A stretch of 64,000 nucleotides of DNA, taken from positions 944,673-1,008,672 of the forward strand of contig JACTAT010000024.1 in the NCBI GenBank assembly GCA_014526335.1. The letters run 5' to 3'. A model generated the notes under the pieces. The model saw nothing but the letters and a program-made list of their open reading frames with translations, was not told the DNA's origin and ran no database searches. Of this stretch, positions 35,822 through 45,407 are shown in pieces. The translations under genes and the position numbers were made by a program. Position 1 is the stretch's first letter. The number at the start of each line of letters is the position of its first letter. Origin of the DNA: Chrysaora quinquecirrha. Its lineage: Eukaryota > Cnidaria > Scyphozoa > Semaeostomeae > Pelagiidae.

Positions 35822-36131
35822 ATGAAATTCTTTAGAAGAGCAGGCTTATTTGGAAATGCTTTAGATGAAGAGGGAAAATTACGTCAATTGGCTAAGCAAG
35901 AAATGAATAAGAAACGTTCTTTACAAGAAGGTGGGAAAAAATATAGAAGAAAAAAGCATAGCTCTAACTATTCAGATCATTATGCCCATGGAATGCATGA
36001 TGCTCTTGATAACAGATTATATGAAGCATCTCAGGACTGCTAGACATTTAGCTGCTATTCCTTAATCACTTTCCCCATCCAGAAGAGTCACAGTTGTAAA
36101 ACCTGATGCTCAAATTTTCTATCGATATTGA
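35822..36131 (+). pseudogene. Module gene A, copy 1 (unknown function)
   Basis: Begins M-K-F-F-R-R-A-G-L-F-G-N-A-L, paralogous to the gene at 41678 (M-K-L-Y-K-R-A-N-L-F-G-R-V-L). The C-terminal part, in a second frame, matches the other copy again: T-A-R-H-L-A ... P-S-R-R-V-T-V-V-K-P-D versus T-A-R-R-M-A ... P-S-R-G-V-T-I-V-K-S-T. A shift near 36035 and an in-frame stop at about 36063 break it. Basic N-terminal half, no known domain. It is followed by module gene B, as in the second copy. Confidence 0.6.
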
Positions 36132-36219
36132 ATTTATATTAAAATAAATAAATGAATTAAAGAGAACGGAAGGGAACGCTACAATCAGTTACAGTTTCAA
36201 CGTTTTCACAATTGGAAAA

Positions 36220-36533
36220 ATGCATATATTAGACATTAAAGTTGAATCTGTTGGTGCAGCTCATGAATTAAATAATTTGCTTCTTCAAAGAACTAGTAGA
36301 CATCAAGTGTTAGAAATAGAATTGATAGCAAGTTCATTCTGTCTTGGTAACAAAGCAATTCAGTTATTACAACAGATGATCAACAAATTCTTTCGGATAC
36401 AATAAGCAGTGCTGTTATATGGATCAAGCAAGCATTGGAACGGCTGTCTGAAAAAATATTTGACAGTGCTGAATTGATTAAATTAGCTGCACTAATGAAA
36501 GAAAAACGAATATGTCTGCAAGTTGGAAAATGA
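36220..36533 (+). pseudogene. Module gene B, copy 1 (unknown function)
   Basis: Paralogue of 42079-42502. The shared core is E-L-N-N-L-L-L-Q-R-T-S-R-x-x-V-L-E-I and S-S-F-C-L-G-N, followed by T-D-D-x-x-I-L-S-D and an acidic/hydrophobic helix region. The frame changes near 36370, immediately after the F-C-L-G-N segment; the remaining codons run to a stop at 36531-36533. About 104 residues in all, shorter than copy 2, lacking its C-terminal extension. No family recognised. Confidence 0.6.
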
Positions 36534-36960
36534 ATGACTGTTGACACTGAGAGATTATAAATGATATTTATAAATAATTTTGTAGTAAAAACTTATAACC
36601 GAAAGTATATAAAGAGAAGAAACAGATAACTTATTTATTTATGTCGCACACCTTCTGAATAGCATTGTAATACTCTGCTGTGAATAAGGATGATAAAAAG
36701 AATAGGAAATTTAAATGACAGTAGCGCCTTTCCAAAGATGCTGTGCAGCATAAAGAGAAAACTTACAGTTCCAGCTTCAAAATCGTAGTCCTTATGTCCT
36801 TATGGTAAATGTCATCGAAGAATGGTGACACTAATACGTAGATGAAAAAGAAAACAACAAAAGCATAATGAGCTTTCCTTTTATTTTAATGGGAAATATG
36901 ATACATTATTTTCAAATGTGATTGATTGACAGTTGACGGGTAATTAAATTAGTATATATA
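36534..36960. other. No gene recognised
   Basis: AT-rich spacer after module copy 1, up to the (TA)n tract of the SINE-like repeat. Confidence 0.5.
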
Positions 36961-36961
36961 T

Positions 36962-37175
36962 ATATATATATATATGTAGATTTTTCCACAAATGGCATAC
37001 CACAATTGATGGGATTTGAACCCAGGACTGCATGATCAGAGAGCCAACGACGTTTCCACTGAGCTATAGAGCTCAATGAAATCGCAGAGTAACTCTCCAA
37101 GTCATACAGCCCAAGGCTCTCATCCCATTTTACTTTTTTTTGTGTTTCGGCTATGTTTAGCCTTCTTCAGCACCA
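36962..37175 (-). mobile_element. tRNA-derived SINE-like element, copy 1, with hammerhead-like core
   Basis: On the minus strand a pol III A box (TAGCTCAGTGG) and B box (GGTTCAAATCC) lie about 32 bases apart (within 37010-37070), giving a tRNA-like head. On the 5' side is CTGAAGA A GGCTA AACA TAGCC GAAAC (37144-37170), a hammerhead-type core with a perfect 5-bp helix II. The element ends in a (TA)n tract near 36955-36975. Confidence 0.7.
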
Positions 37176-37215
37176 TAACTATTTATATATATTTGTCATG
37201 AATGGCGAACACTAT

Positions 37216-37505
37216 GATAGATTTTTCCACAAGTGGCATACCACAATTGATGGGATTTGAAGCCAGGACTGCATGATCAGAGAGCCAACGACGTTTCCAC
37301 TCAGCTATAGAGCTCAATGAAATCGCCGAGTAACTCTCCAAGTCATACAGCCCAAGGCTCTCATCCCATTTTACTTTTTTTTGTGTTTCAAAATCAAATC
37401 CCATCAATTGTGGTATGCCACTTGTGGAAAAATCTATCCTAGTGTTGAAAACATAGCCGAAACACAAAAAAAAGTAAAATGGGATGAGAGCCTTGGGCTG
37501 AAACA
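37216..37505. mobile_element. SINE-like element, copy 2, with an attached inverted partial copy
   Basis: 37216-37387 repeats copy 1 on the minus strand (B box mutated to GGCTTCAAATCC). It is joined head to head with an inverted partial copy at 37397-37497. That partial copy contains only the outer segments; the tRNA-like middle is deleted. The pair could fold into a long hairpin. Confidence 0.7.
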
Positions 37506-38690
37506 AAATTTCTGGTTTTGTTTGCTTGTTTTATGTTTAAGGTATTATCTTTTGTAAGCTCCTCCAGTGTGAGTCTTTCTTCAGTTCTAAGGTTGTCTTT
37601 TGTGTGAACATTTTGAGGGCAAAAGCTTGGTGGTTACTGGCTGACGAGCAAAGCAAGGGCAAAGAAGAAAACACAAAGTGTGATTTGGCCTACGGCAACC
37701 TGCAGACCTTTATCTTATTCATATACTGAGCTCCATGTGCTTGCATCGCAGGGTCGGAGCCTGGTACTAGTTATTGAAATGGCGGTTCGGCCTAGTTGTA
37801 GCAAACACTAAACAGCAGACGGAAGCAAATAAAAACAAAAACAGTGCTGGCTTGACAAACTCGCAAGACAAAAAGAAAAGAAGGATTGTATAAGTAGATA
37901 GTCGATTTGTATTTATTCAAACTTTTTAGTTAATCAAATTTCATTGGAATTATAACTACACAGGACCTAAGAAAATTCATTCTGTTTTCTGTCTTATTCC
38001 CCACCACCTGTGGTTTTGAGCCCAGGCTCAGATTGAGCACCTTCATCTTAGTGTAAAGGGAAATTTTGTAAAAATTTGCCTCAACACTTAAACAAAGATG
38101 CTAGATTCGAGTCTGAAGACGAATATCTCAGGAGAGGAAATTTTCAATTTTTTTATAAAACGAGTCTCTTGGTGGAAAAGTTCTGGGGAACAGGGAACAT
38201 GCCCAAAAACAACTTGAGGAACAGGGATCAAACAGGAATCTTCAGAGGGAAAAAGGGAAGTTTCTTAGGTCAAAAGAACTGCGACGCTGGAGGCAGGCCT
38301 CTTATATTAGCCAAATCGGAAACAAGAATAACACACAAATATGCCAACTTTAAACATATTCAGCATAAATAGTCTTTTAAGGGAGTTTTCGTTTGAAATA
38401 ATTTTCGAAGGGAACATTTGAAAAATTTCCCTGGGAACATAGGAACAAATCATATTATTGAAGGGAACAAGGGAACTTAGACCCCTCTATACGACCCTCA
38501 TATGTTATACATCATGATTTTTACGATGAGTGCAAATTCAAGCTTTTTCATCAGACACCTGATTTTCTGTGAAAGACAGTCTATCCAATCCACTAGGGGT
38601 CATTGAGCATGAGGGGTCATGATGATGGGCGATTTTCCCGTGTTTTTAGACATTTAGAGAGCGGTTTTACTGAGGGGCAATTCTTTCCTC
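37506..38690. other. No gene recognised
   Basis: Contains GGGAACA-rich sequence around 38180-38480 (repeated AAGGGAACA words), probably an old repeat. No supported coding frame. Confidence 0.45.
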
Positions 38691-38696
38691 AGAAAG

Positions 38697-39340
38697 ATGT
38701 ATGAGATTTTAATGAAAACAAAAGGATCTCCAAGAGATTTTTGTCAAAACAATAGGTTTTCTAGCAAAGGTGTACGAGGTTTTTCTCTATCGAGACTAGA
38801 AGACATGGTAGATGAGCTGATAGAAAGTAAAGAGGAGAAGAAGAGAGGCGAGATGGAAAATAAAAAGAGAAAAAGGCTGCCAGTCGGAAGGCAAGAAGGC
38901 CAGTCGGAAAGCTGCAAGGCAAGAAGAGCTAGGAAGCCAATTAGTATAAAGGAAATGGAAAAGAGATGGGTGGATAAAGAAGAAGAAGAGAAAAATAGAG
39001 AGAGTTGAAGCGACAGAAGGAATTAGACAAAGCGTTAGAATCCATAGTAGAAGAAAAAGAGGAAGGAGAAGAGAGTGAAATTGAAGTTGTCGAGGAGGGA
39101 GTTAGTGAGAGTGTGTGTGTGCAAGAGGAATTGCCTAGTGCTAGTGAGAATGAAGAGAGCGAGTGTGAGAGCGAGAATGAGAGGTTGAAAGAAAATAAGG
39201 AGAAAGTGCGAAAGAGAAAACTGGAAATGGAGGAATTCAAAGATTTTTTAGAGTGGAAACGAAAAAGGAGATTAGAAGATGAAAAGGAGAAGGAAAAGAA
39301 GAAGAAGAAAATTAATAAAGAGAAACTTAGAAAAAAATGA
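38697..39340 (+). pseudogene. Highly charged Glu/Lys-rich protein
   Basis: Two frames that continue each other: 38697-39008 and 39005-39340, with the frame changing near 39004. The joined product would be about 210 residues, rich in E, K and R. It has a serine/acidic centre (S-E-S-E-C-E-S-E type) and a lysine-rich tail, likely coiled-coil or disordered. No family recognised. Composition is like other genes of this element (52215-53150, 53147-53485). Confidence 0.45.
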
Positions 39341-39439
39341 TTAAGTAGAAAATAGTTAAAGATATTTGTGTTTTTTTTTTCTTTTTGTTATTTTTTGTTT
39401 ATATATATTTAGATGTTAGTTGTTAGATTCTAGTTAGAA

Positions 39440-39703
39440 ATGATGAAGAGAAAACTAAATTTTGATGTTTATTTGCCTGAGTCTGAAAGTGAATATTCTG
39501 GAGATGAAAGTGAAAATGAAGATGATGATGATGACGATGATTATGAAATTGGCGTGTTAGATCAAAAGCGAATGAGATATGCGAATGAGTTTCGAAGCTC
39601 ATGCCGTGAAGGCAGTTCAATACCATTGACTAAAGAAAAAAAATCTCGGCGAGATATATTATCAGATCATATTGGCAGTCTTTTATATGATCAATATAGA
39701 TAA
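39440..39703 (+). CDS. Small acidic/basic protein, unrecognised
   Basis: 87 codons: M-M-K-R-K-L-N-F-D-V start, then an acidic run (E-N-E-D-D-D-D-D-D-D-Y-E) and a basic C-terminal half ending L-Y-D-Q-Y-R. The frame is uninterrupted. The acidic tract is a partial GAT repeat. Function unknown; it belongs to the large element by position and style. Confidence 0.4.
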   Translation: MMKRKLNFDVYLPESESEYSGDESENEDDDDDDDYEIGVLDQKRMRYANEFRSSCREGSSIPLTKEKKSRRDILSDHIGSLLYDQYR

Positions 39704-39834
39704 AAAATTAAATTGATTTATGAGCACGAGCCGCAAGTAGTGGACACTGTAATTTTTTTTTATATCACAGGCATATAGGCCGAGTTGGCCCTTAACCTAC
39801 ATACCTATACATTGAAATTAAACTACCAAAAAAT

Positions 39835-41107
39835 TCAGTCTAGTTCATATTTAATAAAAAAGAAATAAATAGTTCTTTTAGAGTTGTAAATATCCTGTGA
39901 GATGACCTTATCCTTAAGCAGTTTATCCCTGAGAAAGCGAATAAGTTTATTTTCACGTTTAATGCAAAGATCTAAAGCATCAGAGTCAAGCTTTTTAAAT
40001 TTACTGCAGTCAGAGAGAATGGAATCAACTTTGCCTATAGAATCAGATTTATTGAGAATGACCATTCCATTCCCCTTATCAGGCTTGCAGATGACAATAT
40101 TGGGTTCCTTGGTTAAGTGTTTAAGGCAACGAAACGTTTGAGATTACTACATTCACTACCAATGTTGCGAGAATGATAAGACGACAGTGCGATATCCTTA
40201 ACTTTAGCTTTTATAATTTCAAGTGTAAGTTTACTGTGAGATGATATGGGAAGATCTTTAATTTCACAATAGAATTTTTCAAAGGGTGTGAGAAAAGAGC
40301 AATAATCTAACTTATTGGAATCTACTGAAAACTGAAGACCTTTGGATAAAACGTGTTTTTCAGTATCATCGAGAGAGTATGAAAAAAAGTTGAAAATGAC
40401 CTTATCAGGATCTATCAGGTTGGAATATTTGGTTTGTTTAAGGTTTATCTGGTTTGTTTGTTTAACCCTCCCATTAAGAATACGGAAACCGGTGGATTTA
40501 CAGAAATCAATTAGAGAGTTACCGTTAGTGTTAATTAGCTTATCTTCAGTTTTTCGTTTATCCAGCAGCGCGGCAGGATGGTAATTATCATCAGTTGGCA
40601 AATATTCATCAACTTCGTCATTCGTAATGAAATCATCCTATTCACCGGTTCTTGCATTAAAGTCAACAAATAGAAAAACCCACCCCTTGTTTTCATAAAT
40701 TGCGCACTCATTCTGGAGTGTATCAAAAGAGAGAGACTGGTCAGATTTAACCCAATTAGAAGTGCTAGGCGGCATGTAAAGAAAACAAATATACAAATCT
40801 GAATCCCAGTCAAGGCATCTTTGCTAATGTGGCACGAAACATGAAAGCTGTCATTTTGAATAACTGAACAGGATTTAACAATTGAATTACGCATTAAGAG
40901 AGAAATTCCCCCCAAAGCTCTGCCGCCACGAAAGTTTCCACTACCCGGGAAGTGAAATTCCACAAAATTATTGTCGAAATTGAGAGAAAAACTATCACTT
41001 TTGTCACGCCATGTTTCGGAGAAGCAAATTAAATTGTTGTTATCTATCATTTCATACAGATTTCTCACCTCAGACGTTTTAATTTTATTCACAGACCAGT
41101 TTCGCAA
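39835..41107 (-). pseudogene. APE-type endonuclease fused in frame to Penelope-type RT N-terminal region
   Basis: The endonuclease begins R-N-W-S-V-N-K-I (41107) with I-C-F-S-E-T-W, R-A-L-G-G-I-S-L-L and the D-F-N-A-R-T catalytic segment (about 40660), separated by several shifts. The frame 40113-40601 then holds both the last endonuclease part (N-G-N-S-L-I-D-F-C-K and R-I-L-N-G-R) and, from about 40440, K-V-I-F-N-F-F-S-Y-S-L and H-V-L-S-K-G-L-Q-F-S-V. This continues with L-T-P-F-E-K-F-Y-C-E-I to I-C-K-P-D-K-G-N-G-M-V-I-L-N, a layout I know from Penelope-like RT N-termini rather than LINE ORF2. The normal end of the endonuclease (S-x-I-D-Y region) is skipped. RT catalytic motifs are absent. 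Confidence 0.55.
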
Positions 41108-41253
41108 CCCATTTATATTCCAGGCACATACCGGAGGGGCTTTGAAAGAGGCGATTTCGTATTTCTATCCCCTTTCGCATTATTTACCACATGTATAGAA
41201 TCAGAATAATCCTTTCTAACATAATCTAAAATAGAGGCATCTCAGCAAAGATC

Positions 41254-41610
41254 CTAAAAGTAATCTAAACTGTTTTTTGTTACGTCATAATAATCAGAAT
41301 AAGAAAGAATCGAATGGACCCTTTCACTACCAACACATCTACATTCTATCTTACCATTCACCTTCCAGACAACATCGATTCCCAGCAGTTGTTTTTTCGA
41401 TATTAGCTCTTCAAAAATATTCTTTACTCCCTGTGCCAGATCTTCAAATATCTTTATGTTTTCTTCCGACTTTTTGTTCTTCATGATCTTTGATTTTGTT
41501 TTGTGCGAAAGACAATGGAGCAAAATCGGCCTAGACTTGTGGTTGCGCCTCTCAACTCGATGAACTATGTCGATGTCTTCTTTCTTGATCTCATACTGAA
41601 AAAGTTCCAA
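41254..41610 (-). pseudogene. LINE ORF1-like fragment
   Basis: Contains D-I-D-I-V-H-R-V-E-R-R-N and K-S-R-P-I-L-L-H-C-L-S-H-K-T-K, the C-terminal pattern of LINE ORF1 nucleic-acid-binding proteins, and a Y-S-D-Y-Y-D-V near the end. The N-terminal part is missing. It precedes the endonuclease on the same strand, as expected for a LINE. No catalytic function expected. Confidence 0.6.
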
Positions 41611-41677
41611 TGTCTTTGCTATAAAGTTGCTGAGTTAGTAAGAATTTTAATAGAGTATTTAAATAGGACCATGAAGG

Positions 41678-42015
41678 ATGAAGCTTTATAAGAGAGCGAA
41701 TTTATTCGGAAGAGTATTGAAAGAAGGTAATGAACCATTAGCTATGGATAAGCAGTCAATTATGACAAATAAACTGAAACGTGGAGGTAGAAAAAGGCTT
41801 ATAGAAATGCGAGAAAAAAACAAAAACGTCATCATCATCATCATCATCATCATCATTTTTTATGGAGAACATAGTGCTGAATTTTATCACCATTTCCTGA
41901 GACAGCAAGGCGCATGGCATATAATCCTGCTCCACTACCACCTTCTAGAGGAGTTACTATTGTAAAATCGACTGGAGAATTTTTTATAAATATTAAAAAA
42001 AGCTTACAAAATTAA
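41678..42015 (+). pseudogene. Module gene A, copy 2
   Basis: M-K-L-Y-K-R-A-N-L-F-G-R-V-L start, paralogous to 35822, then a basic stretch. A (TCA/ATC) microsatellite at 41830-41857 follows and turns the frame into an isoleucine run. The conserved C-terminal part (T-A-R-R-M-A, P-S-R-G-V-T-I-V-K) resumes in another frame and ends at 42013-42015. The microsatellite expansion and nearby indels have broken the gene. Function unknown. Confidence 0.6.
41828..41858. repeat. (ATC)n microsatellite inside module gene A copy 2
   Basis: About nine perfect ATC/TCA units, absent from the paralogous copy at 35822-36131. Confidence 0.9.
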
Positions 42016-42078
42016 GTGATATAAGGGAGATTAGTAGGCTTAGTTAGTCATTCTGCATTCAGAAATTAGGCTGACAAG

Positions 42079-42502
42079 ATGCCAGAAGAGACTAGTTTAT
42101 TTATACGTGTAATTGATCAAAGAGCTGCTGATGAATTAAAAAGTTCTTTATTGCAAAGAGCTTCAAGAGGGAGAGTTTTGGAAATAAAAAAACTTTCTAG
42201 TGAATTTTGTCTTGGAAATTCAGTCATATTATATACTTACCGATGATGATAAAATCTTGAGTGACTCGTCCAGGAGCATAATAGAGTGGGTAGCTGCTGC
42301 TTTGACACCAGAAGAAATTACAAAAATTGAATATGTCGACAAAAGAGTATACCAAGTAGATGCTTTTTCAAATTTTTCTGCAGCTGGAAAAGAAGAGGTG
42401 AAAGGATTAGGTGATGCAGTTGCTTATGGCAGGAAAGTTCTGCATGAGATTCAAGCAGATAATTTTGCAAGAATGAATGAACAGTTGAAAAAGTCTTCAT
42501 AG
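42079..42502 (+). pseudogene. Module gene B, copy 2
   Basis: Starts M-P-E-E-T-S-L-F-I-R-V-I-D-Q. The shared core is D-E-L-K-S-S-L-L-Q-R-A-S-R-G-R-V-L-E-I and S-E-F-C-L-G-N. The frame breaks right after that core (about 42230) and resumes as L-T-D-D-D-K-I-L-S-D-S, continuing for about 85 codons to 42502. It is longer than copy 1 at the C-terminus (A-Y-G-R-K-V-L-H-E-I region). No family recognised. Confidence 0.6.
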
Positions 42503-42586
42503 TTTTTTACCCATTTGAATTATGAGATTAAAACTCGAAATCTGATACATATTGTCTTTGAATGCTTGACCTTTGCCCTGCCTTTT

Positions 42587-42656
42587 TTGATTGACACATG
42601 TCACGAAAAGGTTTAGATGAGTGACATATGTCATAAAAATGATTATATATATGGGC
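42587..42656 (+). promoter_or_regulatory. Promoter-like motif: TTGATTGACACATGTCA, TGACATATGTCA and TATA
   Basis: TTGATTGACACATGTCA (42587-42603), a second palindrome TGACATATGTCA (about 42622) and an ATTATATATAT box (42643-42654), upstream of a short frame starting near 42680. Matches the motif set seen before other genes of the element. Confidence 0.5.
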
Positions 42657-42679
42657 TTGTATTGCACGTTTTATTATTT

Positions 42680-43100
42680 GCAATGGAGTCATTAAATAAA
42701 TTTCACGTGCAAAATGCGCGAACAATGGAGTCATCGAATAACTTTGACAAGCAAAATGTAGCTGCAAGGTTGAGAGCCTGTGTACAGATGCTAATTCGAT
42801 AAATATGCAATGTTGTTATTTAACAGGTGAGATTAGAGTATATTGAAAGAAGAAATTGCTCTTTTAAAAGCGGAAGAAAATGTAAGTAAAGAAATACAGA
42901 ATTTGAAAGGTGAAGTAGAATCATTAAGAGTTGTTTATTCCGATTTGAATGATTTAGTTAGAGAGGTACTGCCGAATAAGAATAAAGAAATTGATGAGTT
43001 TAAAACACAGTTAGATGCTTTGAGGATCGGTTATTATCAATTGAAGAAAATTATTGAGGAAGACATTTTAGACCATAAAAATAGAAGTAGAAAAGACTGA
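42680..43100 (+). CDS. Short unrecognised frame followed by a coiled-coil protein
   Basis: A short frame (about 42680-42802, starting M-E-S-L-N-K-F-H-V) contains a repeated M-E-S-x-N-x-F motif. It is followed by 42843-43100, whose sequence is a heptad-patterned coiled coil (E-E-I-A-L-L-K-A-E-E, E-I-Q-N-L-K-G-E-V-E-S-L). The second frame lacks an ATG at its left end, so the two may be parts of one broken gene. Function unknown. Confidence 0.4.
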
Positions 43101-43263
43101 AATATTGCAATTTCCGCCTTCAATTCAGAATTAAACAGTTCTTTTGAATGACCAATAGAGAAAAAAAATATCATTTGGTTGTCCAAAATTCATTACTTGT
43201 AAAGATTTGTTCCAAAAGGGATTTATCGACGAAGATGTGATTTTTATAAGAATGATAGTTAGT

Positions 43264-43330
43264 TTGATTGATTGATCTGTCAACATTTGAATTATTGATT
43301 GACATTTATTGTTATGAATGCTATAAAAAG
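43264..43330 (+). promoter_or_regulatory. Promoter-like motif: TTGATTGATTGATCTGTCA plus TATAAAAAG
   Basis: TTGATTGATTGATCTGTCA (43264-43282), a second ATTGATTGACA (43293-43303) and CTATAAAAAG (43321-43330), only a few bases before the ATG at 43335. Confidence 0.6.
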
Positions 43331-43334
43331 GGAT

Positions 43335-43923
43335 ATGAAACATTTAAGTTCAATTGCAGATGAGAATCAAATGAGATATTGTCAAAAACAATATGGAAGG
43401 ACCAGTGAGATGAGAATTATTATATGTTGATGGGGGAAAGCATGTGATTTATTTCAAACATACTCGTAATGTTGGTGATAGCTTCTTATCTCCACGTGGT
43501 AACTGTAAGAAGAAGTGTATTTTCAGGGATTTAGATGGAGGACGAATCACTGTAGCGTCTACATGTCGTTTTATATTAAGGCAGGACGAAGATGAAGCAG
43601 TACGAGATAAGGAAAGGTTAGATGCTTGTAAAACTATTGAATTGAGAGACAAGGTAATGCTTGGATATCATAGAATAAAGCAGCCACCTCAATGCTATTT
43701 TTTATTCAAGAAGATTATGGCTAAAGCCTTTCCTGAAGGTACTACAGTGAGAGATAAGATATATATGTTAAGTGATATTTGGAATACGATAACAAATTCA
43801 AAGAGAATTCCTTTTATTGGTCTTCCTGCTGTATCCGACCAGCTGATTGGTGTTTTAAACACAATGCCAATTCAGCTTTTCGTTCTTTCTGATTGGTGCA
43901 TTTCGAGCCGCATCTGGGTATAA
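43335..43923 (+). pseudogene. Unrecognised ~195-aa protein
   Basis: Starts M-K-H-L-S-S-I-A-D-E directly after a TATA-like box. The frame shifts near 43430 and continues as Y-V-D-G-G-K-H-V-I-Y-F-K-H-T, then through a Cys/Lys-rich turn (C-K-K-K-C) and helical, charged sequence. It probably shifts again near 43890, where another frame gives a natural-looking basic C-terminus to about 44000. No family recognised. Confidence 0.5.
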
Positions 43924-44003
43924 ATTCCGCCTTAGTCTATTGTTTCGGTCTGTTTCTGACGTTCATACTCTGAAGAGTGTCACAAAAAAAAAAGCTTTTA
44001 AGT

Positions 44004-44650
44004 ATGCCCGAAAATGATTCCGCTGTTCATCGCAATTTTAGAATTCCTTTTATAAATTATGCTTCACAGGTCAATGATTTACATAAAAAGCTATATCCTT
44101 TTATGTACGAGGAGAAGCTGAAAATTATATAATAAAGGACAGTAAAAGAGACGATGGAGAATTATATGTTAGCAATGAGAAGTTAAAGGGTTATTATGAT
44201 GGATGTATTGTCTTTGCAAAGGAACATTTTTATCCAATTGTGAAGATTTTGACTCTAAAGTCCAAAGATATTGAATTGAGTCAAGAAATGGAAAAGGTCG
44301 TGACGGCTGTAAAAAAGAAACAAGTCAAACGAATTGCAGACCAGCAGCAGCAGAAGAAGAAAAGCAGTAGTAAAGAAGTAGCAGAAGGAGAATTGCAAAC
44401 GATTTTATTTTTAGCAGCTGGCCCGAATGAAGAGAACAGGGAGATTTTAATTGAAGATATTGCAACTAATAACCCAACTGATGAGATATGGGAAGAGATT
44501 TTCAATTATGGTGATATAGATGATATTACAATGTCTTCAATTTCTAGAGTTGAAGAAGAACTTTTGAAGGATTGTGCAACAAGAGGCGAAATCTTAGAAA
44601 TTGGTGAAAAACATCAGATTCAATATTTATTGCGACTTAAGTTGGCATAG
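44004..44650 (+). pseudogene. Unrecognised ~215-aa protein
   Basis: Starts M-P-E-N-D-S-A-V-H-R-N-F-R-I-P-F. The frame changes near 44115 and runs on to 44650, with a K/Q-rich linker (K-K-K-Q-V ... Q-Q-Q-Q-K-K-K) and an acidic helical C-terminal half (E-I-L-I-E-D-I, E-I-W-E-E-I-F). One shift only. No recognisable domain. Confidence 0.5.
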
Positions 44651-44704
44651 TTTGGTTGTGTTGTGAGTTGCTGTCTTAATGATAAATTGGAAAGATTGAC
44701 GATT

Positions 44705-44976
44705 ATGGAATATAAGAAACTGCAATTACTGCAAGAACAATGTTCTTTTCTAACAGTAGAACCACAATGGAGCAAGGTGCCGAATATTATGCAAGGAGTT
44801 AATGACATGGTAGGAAAAAAATGGATGCAGTTCATTGAAGAGAAAGTAAGAAATATTTTTCTAAAGACTTTTTACAGAAATTGTTTGAAGATATTTATTG
44901 TGTGGATGATGAGCAAATGATGTTATATTGCTCTAGATGCAAACGAAGTTTGTTAGAAATAGAAGTACAAAATTAG
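44705..44976 (+). pseudogene. Small protein with C-terminal CxxC, unrecognised
   Basis: M-E-Y-K-K-L-Q-L-L-Q-E-Q-C start. The frame shifts near 44855 and ends with Y-C-S-R-C-K-R-S, a single C-x2-C pair. A 17-base tandem duplication (TAGAAATAGAAGTACAA) sits over the stop. About 90 residues; function unknown. Confidence 0.45.
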
Positions 44977-45132
44977 AAATAGAAGTACAAGTGTAAAAAA
45001 ATGATTGAAATAATACAGCTTTTTTATATAGGCTTTATTAATTAGTGGAATAGATATATATATATAGTTGTTTTAATGTGGCAGCTTTAAACATTTTTCG
45101 AGGAATATAATAAAGGACAGTTCATAATTTGA

Positions 45133-45398
45133 GATGTCTTTTTCACCATTAGCATCTGCCGTGTTGAATAAAAATTTATACAAGAAAATAATGTGCTTTA
45201 GGTTTGCGCCTTATAGATTACTTTTTGACAGTCAAAGATATTATTATAAAAATAAATTGGGTAAGGATTTGAGTGCAAATAAAAAATTTTTTTAAATCGA
45301 AATAAAAAAGCATTAAAAAAATGTAAGCAGAAGGCTTTTGGACCAGTCTTGGTTGCAAGCAGCAGATCATTAGTTAAGCCAGCGATAATAAGAGTCTA
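45133..45398 (+). pseudogene. Small basic protein, frameshifted at a T7 run
   Basis: M-S-F-S-P-L-A-S-A-V-L-N-K start, basic throughout. It ends in the first frame at a stop inside ATTTTTTTAAAT (about 45290). The next frame continues with N-K-K-A-L-K-K-C-K-Q-K-A-F-G-P to a stop at about 45398. About 87 residues if joined. It could be a DNA- or core-binding protein by charge only. Confidence 0.4.
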
Positions 45399-45407
45399 AT
45401 TTACATC

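Larger units (their letters stand above)
39790..41640 (-). mobile_element. Chimeric retroelement fragment: LINE ORF1/endonuclease joined to Penelope-type RT N-terminus
   Basis: Inserted between element genes, on the opposite strand. It contains a LINE ORF1 fragment (41254-41610), an APE-type endonuclease (about 40450-41107), then sequence of the Penelope-like RT N-terminal type to about 39835. I could not define precise ends or a target duplication. Confidence 0.6.

Noticed and set aside
37010..37075. Genuine tRNA gene on the minus strand
   Set aside because: A and B boxes are present, but the sequence is one of at least two repeats with shared non-tRNA flanks, and I could not fold a full cloverleaf with a proper acceptor stem; it is a SINE head.
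45275..45300. Programmed frameshift at the T7 run of the small basic gene
   Set aside because: The run is slippery, but neighbouring genes show many random shifts; without conservation in relatives simple decay is the better reading.
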